Source of the DNA: Gemmatimonadota bacterium
Lineage (GTDB): Bacteria; Latescibacterota; UBA2968; UBA8231
DNA: 17,708 nucleotides
Direction of reading: 5' to 3'
NCBI GenBank assembly: GCA_018673255.1
Contig: JABHDC010000288.1
Span: 1 to 17,708, forward strand
In this document: piece after piece, positions 13,842-17,708 of the stretch
Position numbering within the stretch: the stretch's first letter is position 1
How the letters are laid out: every line of letters starts with the position of its first letter
Translations under genes and position numbers: made by a program
The notes under the pieces: generated by a model
Database searches by the model: none
The model's input: the letters and a program-made list of their open reading frames with translations, nothing else
Told to the model about the DNA's origin: nothing

Positions 13842-13971
13842 ACTAACGTTCGAATCGCCAGATGCTGTGGTTGGTGACACCAGATTGCCCGTGTCATCTG
13901 TCCCAGGATCAAGAATATGGAGAACGGCACCATGCTACCGGTGCAGTTCGTCCGTCTGAGGAGCCAGTGAT

Positions 13972-14649
13972 ATGCCCGACAGCGAGCAATTGATCGACAT
14001 TAAGGAAGTTGCTGAAACGCTGGGCAAGTCCGTCGAATCCATCCGCAAGTACAAGAATTTCGGAATCATACGCGTCACCGACAAACGTGGAAACAAAGAT
14101 CTCTTTGATCGTGAAGAGGTCCTGAAGATCCGCGAACGGCTACGCGAGTTGAGACTGCAGGGATTGTCCCTGTCCCAGATTGCTGATCAATTAGCGATCG
14201 CAAGACAGGATGCCATCGGGGGTGGATACGCCCCTCCTGGTAGCCCCTCCGCTCAACGTGACCCGGATCAGCCCAAGCGGATTCTCATCGTTGATGATGA
14301 GGAGGAAGTGCGCGCGAGCATGCGCGAATACCTGGAGAGCAACGGCTACGCCATCGTTGAAGCAGCCGACGGAGAAGAGGCCTTGGCCAAGACCTTCACC
14401 GAAAAACCTGATCTTCTACTTCTCGACCTTCGTCTTCCTAAGGTCGATGGCTACCAGGTTTGTCAGACCCTGAAGGGCAACCCGATCACGTCCGTCATCC
14501 CCATCATCATGGTCACCGCCCTGAATGCCACGCCGCAGAAGGTGAAGGGGATCGAATACGGGGCAGACGACTACATTGAGAAGCCCTTCGATCTGGAGGA
14601 ACTGCTGGCACGGGTCAAGATGGTGATGCGGCGCCTGCAGGTCGCCTGA
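13972..14649 (+). CDS. Regulator with N-terminal MerR-type HTH and C-terminal receiver domain
   Basis: In this 225-residue cytosolic transcription regulator the domain order is the reverse of ordinary response regulators. Residues about 7-75 form a MerR-like winged helix-turn-helix (IDIKEVAETLGKSVESIRKY, then FDREEV and a helix ending LSLSQIADQL). Residues 78-102 are a Gly/Pro-rich linker. Residues about 103-222 are a complete CheY-like receiver with acidic D108/D109 (LIVDDE), phosphoacceptor D152 (LLDLRLP), T182 (VTA) and K204 (EKPF). The final helix ends the protein, so no second output domain is present. A GAGGAG site lies eight bases before the ATG. No histidine kinase is encoded nearby, so its phosphodonor is unknown. 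The promoter carries an inverted repeat suggesting autoregulation. It shares a bidirectional terminator with uvrB. Confidence 0.92.
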   Translation: MPDSEQLIDIKEVAETLGKSVESIRKYKNFGIIRVTDKRGNKDLFDREEVLKIRERLRELRLQGLSLSQIADQLAIARQDAIGGGYAPPGSPSAQRDPDQPKRILIVDDEEEVRASMREYLESNGYAIVEAADGEEALAKTFTEKPDLLLLDLRLPKVDGYQVCQTLKGNPITSVIPIIMVTALNATPQKVKGIEYGADDYIEKPFDLEELLARVKMVMRRLQVA

Positions 14650-14685
14650 AGGTCACGAAACAGGATCCGGTCGACGAGTACAGAC

Positions 14686-14723
14686 AAAGAGGGGTGGACG
14701 CTGAAGCGTCCACCCCTCTTTTC
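14686..14723. terminator. Bidirectional terminator between the regulator and uvrB
   Basis: A perfect 16-bp stem (14686-14701 with 14706-14721) closes a TGAA loop. The stem ends in TTTT on the plus strand and TTTG on the minus strand, serving the two convergent genes. Confidence 0.93.
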
Positions 14724-14743
14724 ATTGCCTCATCCAGCTTGCC

Positions 14744-16774
14744 TCATTTGCGGGGTCGCGCCGCTTTCTCTTCGGCATCTGCCCCCGCCTGCTGCAGGCG
14801 GTTGATCTCGTCACGTAGCTGAGCAGCCCGCTCAAACTCGAGGGACGCTGCGGCCGTCTCCATCTCTTTCTCGAGATCCGCGATCACATCGGCCAAGGCA
14901 TCCTCTGCCATCACACTGGTCACATCGATCTGTGCCATCGACGCGAGATTGGGATCGACCTTGCGCACACTCTCCAGCACCGACGTCTGCTGCAGAATCT
15001 CTTCACGTGTGCGAAGGATGGTCTGGGGGGTGATGCCGTGCTCTTCGTTGTATTCCGTCTGGACGCGGCGACGGCGATCGGTCTCATCGATCGTGCGCCG
15101 CATCGAATTGGTGATTTTGTCCGCGTAGAAGATGACCAGGCCTGCCGCGTTGCGGGCAGCTCGACCGACGGTCTGGATCAGTGCCTGCTCCGAGCGCAGG
15201 AATCCTTCCTTGTCAGCGTCGAGGATGGCCACCAGCGACACCTCCGGCAGGTCCAGGCCCTCGCGCAGCAGATTGATGCCGACCAGCACATCGAACTCTC
15301 CCAGCCGCAGATCGCGCAGGATACTGACACGCTCGAGGGTATCGATCTCGGAGTGCAGATAGCGCACCCGGAACCCCATCTGACTGAGGTAGTCCGTCAG
15401 CTTCTCGGCCATGCGTTTGGTCAGCACCGTGGCCAGGATCCGCTCATTCTTGTCAGCCCGGCCCCGGATCTCTGACATCAGATCATCGACCTGGTTGCCC
15501 AGAGGTCTCACCACAATCTCCGGATCAATGAGCCCCGTGGGGCGAATCACCTGCTCTACGACGACCCCCTGGGAACGTTCGAGTTCGTAGCTGGCAGGTG
15601 TCGCCGACACGAAGACGGCCTGTCCCATGTGCTGTTCGAATTCCTCGAAGTAGAGGGGCCGATTGTCAAAGGCGGATGGCAGACGGAACCCGTGTTCAAC
15701 CAGCATGTTCTTACGGGATCGATCGCCTCGCCACATGCCTCTCAGTTGGGGCACGGTCATGTGCGACTCGTCCACCATGAGCAGGTAATCGTCCGCGAAG
15801 TAATCCATCAACACGTAGGGCGGCGCCCCCGGCTCGCGGTGATCCATGTAACGCGAGTAATTCTCAATACCCGGACAGTAGCCGACTTCCTTGATCATCT
15901 CGACATCGTATTTCGTCCGCGTCTCGATCCGATGCGCTTCGACGAGTTTGTCGTTCTCCTGCAGATCGAGGCGCCGACTTTCAAGTTCCATCAGGATGCC
16001 CTCGCAGGCGCGCTCGATCTTGTCGTCGTCGGTGATGTAGGCCTTGGCCGGATACAGCGTCACCCCTTCACGGGTCTCAACGTGCTTGCCAGAGACGGAC
16101 TCGAGAATGGAGATCTGCTCCACCTCATCGCCGAACAACTCGATGCGGATGGCCAGGTCCTCGGCGGCGGGGACGATCTCGATCACATCCCCTCGGACGC
16201 GGAAGCAGCCACGCTTGAGCTCGATATCGTTGCGCGTATAGAAGATGTCGATGAGTTGGCGCAGAATGGCGTCGCGCTCGATTCGGTCGCCCACCTTGAT
16301 CGTCAGACGCTGCGCCTCGAATTCCTTCGGTGACCCCAGGCCATAGATGCAGGAAACGGTGGCCACGATCAGGACATCGCGGCGTTCGAGAAGCGAGGCC
16401 ATCGCCTTGAGGCGCAGACGATCGATCTCCTCGTTGATATCGACTTCCTTCTCGATATACGTATCGGTGGCCGCCTTGTAGGCTTCCGGCTGATAGTAGT
16501 CGTAGTAGGAGACGAAATACTCGACGGCATTGTCCGGGAAGTATCCCTGGAACTCACCGTAGAGCTGAGCGGCCAGCGTCTTGTTGTGGGAAATGACGAG
16601 TGTGGGGCGATCGAGTTTGGCGATCACATTCGCCATCGTGAAGGTCTTGCCGCTGCCCGTCACACCGAGCAGCGTCTGGCATTCGTCTCCACGAAGAATC
16701 CCTTCCGTCAGCTCCGCGATCGCCTTGGGCTGGTCGCCACCTGGCTCGTAATCGGCCTGCAATCGGAATGACAC
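14744..16774 (-). CDS. uvrB: Excinuclease ABC subunit B
   Basis: This 676-residue (from GTG 16774) DNA-damage-verifying helicase of nucleotide excision repair is loaded by UvrA and recruits UvrC. Visible are Walker A GVTGSGKT (37-44), the damage-probing beta-hairpin [10 protein letters not shown] (90-99), helicase motif [17 protein letters not shown]-terminal motifs [13 protein letters not shown] and QTVGRAARN, and the UVR domain [12 protein letters not shown] that contacts UvrC. A frame-extending TTG at 16825 is rejected because it overlaps the -10 element. GTG 16774 yields [16 protein letters not shown], the normal UvrB N-terminus, and a length close to E. coli UvrB (673). After the hairpin it reads [14 protein letters not shown] where most UvrBs have VPSTDTYIEKDSSI. 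No LexA-type box is evident upstream. Confidence 0.95.
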   Translation of the reverse strand: MSFRLQADYEPGGDQPKAIAELTEGILRGDECQTLLGVTGSGKTFTMANVIAKLDRPTLVISHNKTLAAQLYGEFQGYFPDNAVEYFVSYYDYYQPEAYKAATDTYIEKEVDINEEIDRLRLKAMASLLERRDVLIVATVSCIYGLGSPKEFEAQRLTIKVGDRIERDAILRQLIDIFYTRNDIELKRGCFRVRGDVIEIVPAAEDLAIRIELFGDEVEQISILESVSGKHVETREGVTLYPAKAYITDDDKIERACEGILMELESRRLDLQENDKLVEAHRIETRTKYDVEMIKEVGYCPGIENYSRYMDHREPGAPPYVLMDYFADDYLLMVDESHMTVPQLRGMWRGDRSRKNMLVEHGFRLPSAFDNRPLYFEEFEQHMGQAVFVSATPASYELERSQGVVVEQVIRPTGLIDPEIVVRPLGNQVDDLMSEIRGRADKNERILATVLTKRMAEKLTDYLSQMGFRVRYLHSEIDTLERVSILRDLRLGEFDVLVGINLLREGLDLPEVSLVAILDADKEGFLRSEQALIQTVGRAARNAAGLVIFYADKITNSMRRTIDETDRRRRVQTEYNEEHGITPQTILRTREEILQQTSVLESVRKVDPNLASMAQIDVTSVMAEDALADVIADLEKEMETAAASLEFERAAQLRDEINRLQQAGADAEEKAARPRK

Positions 16775-16823
16775 GGTCTTCGACTCAACCCCTTGGGAGG
16801 CAATCGGATGCGGTGAGCCCGGC

Positions 16824-16852
16824 AATGTATCCGGTCAATGGAACCGTGTCAA
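16824..16852 (-). promoter_or_regulatory. uvrB promoter
   Basis: On the minus strand TTGACA (16852-16847) and TACATT (16829-16824) are separated by 17 bases. Transcription would start near 16817, leaving about 43 bases before the GTG at 16774. This excludes the upstream TTG as a start codon. Confidence 0.65.
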
Positions 16853-16897
16853 TTGCGCCATCCCCCCGTGCTTTCATCTGATCCCATCGCGTTAAAA

Positions 16898-16931
16898 TGC
16901 CACTGTGGCACAGATTCGTGCCACTTCAGCA
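16898..16931. repeat. Tandem operator-like repeats upstream of dnaK and uvrB
   Basis: TGCCACTGTGGCA (16898-16910) is a 13-base palindrome. A second copy, TGCCACTTCAGCA (16919-16931), matches it at 10 of 13 positions. The copies start exactly 21 bases apart, two helical turns, which places them on the same face of the DNA as expected for cooperative protein binding. Confidence 0.55.
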
Positions 16932-17112
16932 CTCGTCTGATATTACAACATAGCCCACAACTTTCCCCTTTACTTGTTGTATTATATCAACTTACGATCT
17001 CTTTATGTCAGCTGGTACAGACCTTGCGTAGCAAACCCCGACCAACAGACAGACACATGGACTGCACGTCTCACTTGACGAGCGGCCACTACAACGAAAG
17101 AGGATGGACACG

Positions 17113-17708
17113 ATGGGCAAGGTCATCGGTATTGATCTGGGGACGACGAATTCCTGTGTATCGGTAATGGAAGGCAAAGAGCCAGAGGTGATCGCCAACG
17201 CGGAAGGCGGTCGCACGACCCCTTCAGTGGTGGGTTTTGCCAATGATGGTGAACGCCTGGTGGGTCAGACGGCCAAGCGTCAGGCGGTGACGAATCCGAC
17301 GAAGACGGTGTTCTCCGTGAAGCGCTTCATGGGTCGCCGCTATGACGAAGTATCGGAGGAGATCCGCGAGGTGCCCTTCACAGTGAAGTCGGGGGCCCGG
17401 GAGCTGGCATCGGTGGAGATCGACGGCACAGACTACACGCCGCCGGAGATTGCAGCGATGGTGCTGCAGAAGATGAAGGCGACGGCCGAGGATTACCTCG
17501 GCGAAGAGGTCACCCAGGCCGTGGTGACCGTGCCGGCCTACTTCAACGACGCGCAGCGCCAGGCGACGAAAGATGCTGGCACGATTGCCGGCCTCGAAGT
17601 ACTCCGCATCGTCAATGAGCCCACGGCCGCGGCCCTGGCCTACGGCCTGGACCGGGAGACCTCGAGTGAGAAGATCGCCGTCTACGACCTGGGCGGTGGC
17701 ACCTTCGA
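17113..17708 (+). CDS. dnaK: Chaperone DnaK (Hsp70), N-terminal part, runs off right edge
   Basis: The first 198 codons of the Hsp70 chaperone are present, with the frame open to the window end. The ATPase-domain signatures are all there: the phosphate-1 motif [10 protein letters not shown] (near residue 7), [17 protein letters not shown] (about 137-153), [12 protein letters not shown] (about 166-177) and the phosphate-2 motif YDLGGGTF at the very edge. ATG 17113 gives the canonical [10 protein letters not shown] start and follows AGAGGATGG. The in-frame ATG at 17104 lies within that site and is less likely. Valine and threonine are mainly GTG and ACG here (14 of 22 and 12 of 19 by hand count), while E1 beta appears to favour GTC for valine. 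This may reflect expression level. DnaK refolds proteins with DnaJ and GrpE, neither of which is in the window. Confidence 0.97.
   Translation, partial: MGKVIGIDLGTTNSCVSVMEGKEPEVIANAEGGRTTPSVVGFANDGERLVGQTAKRQAVTNPTKTVFSVKRFMGRRYDEVSEEIREVPFTVKSGARELASVEIDGTDYTPPEIAAMVLQKMKATAEDYLGEEVTQAVVTVPAYFNDAQRQATKDAGTIAGLEVLRIVNEPTAAALAYGLDRETSSEKIAVYDLGGGTF

Larger units (their letters stand above)
13633..13971. promoter_or_regulatory. Divergent intergenic region between ABC ATPase and MerR-receiver regulator
   Basis: These 339 bases contain no gene. They are more AT-rich than the flanks. The right half holds the regulator's promoter and an overlapping inverted repeat. A short CCGGT/ACCGG repeat (13728-13740) lies in the middle. 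A promoter for the ATPase must lie here, but I find no pair of elements on the minus strand that I would defend. Confidence 0.6.
16775..17112. promoter_or_regulatory. Divergent uvrB-dnaK intergenic region
   Basis: These 338 bases hold no gene. From left to right there are the uvrB promoter, a tandem palindrome pair (16898-16931), and an AT-rich segment with GTTG/CAAC arms (16976-16991). That core reads TATAAT on the minus strand, 19 bases from a CTGACA (17006-17011), a possible second uvrB-side promoter. I cannot identify a confident dnaK promoter. A complete CIRCE element is not present. Confidence 0.6.

Noticed and set aside
16825..16900. Possible SOS (LexA) box upstream of uvrB
   Set aside because: No CTGT-N8-ACAG or GAAC-N4-GTTC pattern was found by eye around the promoter.
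16926..16934. TCAGCACTC, resembling half of the CIRCE heat-shock operator, upstream of dnaK
   Set aside because: The inverted partner GAGTGCTAA is missing at the required nine-base spacing, so HrcA control is not supported.
16838..17167. A 109-codon plus-strand frame running through the uvrB-dnaK gap
   Set aside because: It crosses the dnaK start and ribosome-binding site in another frame and has no coding character.

Overview
The window is chromosomal DNA from a bacterium with high GC (about 60 % by eye). Coding is dense, operons overlap, and intrinsic terminators are perfect stems. The genes are mostly housekeeping or central metabolism. No phage, transposon, CRISPR or tRNA gene is visible. 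The protein set (outer-membrane-style LolD-like ATPase, 7Fe ferredoxin, ferredoxin-dependent sulfite/nitrite reductase, MerR-receiver fusion) would suit a Gram-negative, possibly little-cultivated lineage. I cannot name the phylum from sequence alone.

Left part (1-5161, minus strand): a tightly packed operon read right to left. It may begin with a 39-codon ORF. Then come a CinA/PncC-like domain fused to a HxGH nucleotidyltransferase, an M20 metallohydrolase, a six-helix membrane protein, and the bifunctional NAD(P)HX epimerase/dehydratase NnrE-NnrD. The start of a further minus-strand gene runs off the left edge. Genes join by 4-base or 17-base overlaps. The first and last enzymes both point to pyridine-nucleotide metabolism.

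Middle (5229-9658, plus strand): a divergent GalU-like nucleotidyltransferase is followed by a sulfite/nitrite reductase unit: a siroheme-[4Fe-4S] reductase with an extra C-terminal helical domain, an unrecognised 198-residue protein, and a 7Fe ferredoxin with its own promoter and terminator. The reductase leader carries a perfect 9-bp inverted repeat. Next (9711-12855) is a three-gene unit encoding 2-oxo-acid dehydrogenase E1 alpha, E1 beta and a short-chain dehydrogenase, closed by a UUCG-capped terminator. No E2 or E3 gene is present in the window.

Right part: a lone LolD/MacB-type ABC ATPase (minus) and, divergent from it, a MerR-type DNA-binding domain fused to a response-regulator receiver. 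An inverted repeat overlaps the latter's promoter. A shared bidirectional terminator separates it from uvrB (minus). uvrB and dnaK diverge from a 338-base intergenic region with a tandem pair of palindromes. dnaK runs off the right edge.

Several promoter candidates share a TTGAC -35 element, and two of them share an identical 11-base string around a TATCTT -10. The features most worth following up are the PncC-like/nucleotidyltransferase fusion with eroded PncC motifs, the MerR-receiver fusion with its operator-like repeat, and the reductase with cysteine pairs in both halves.
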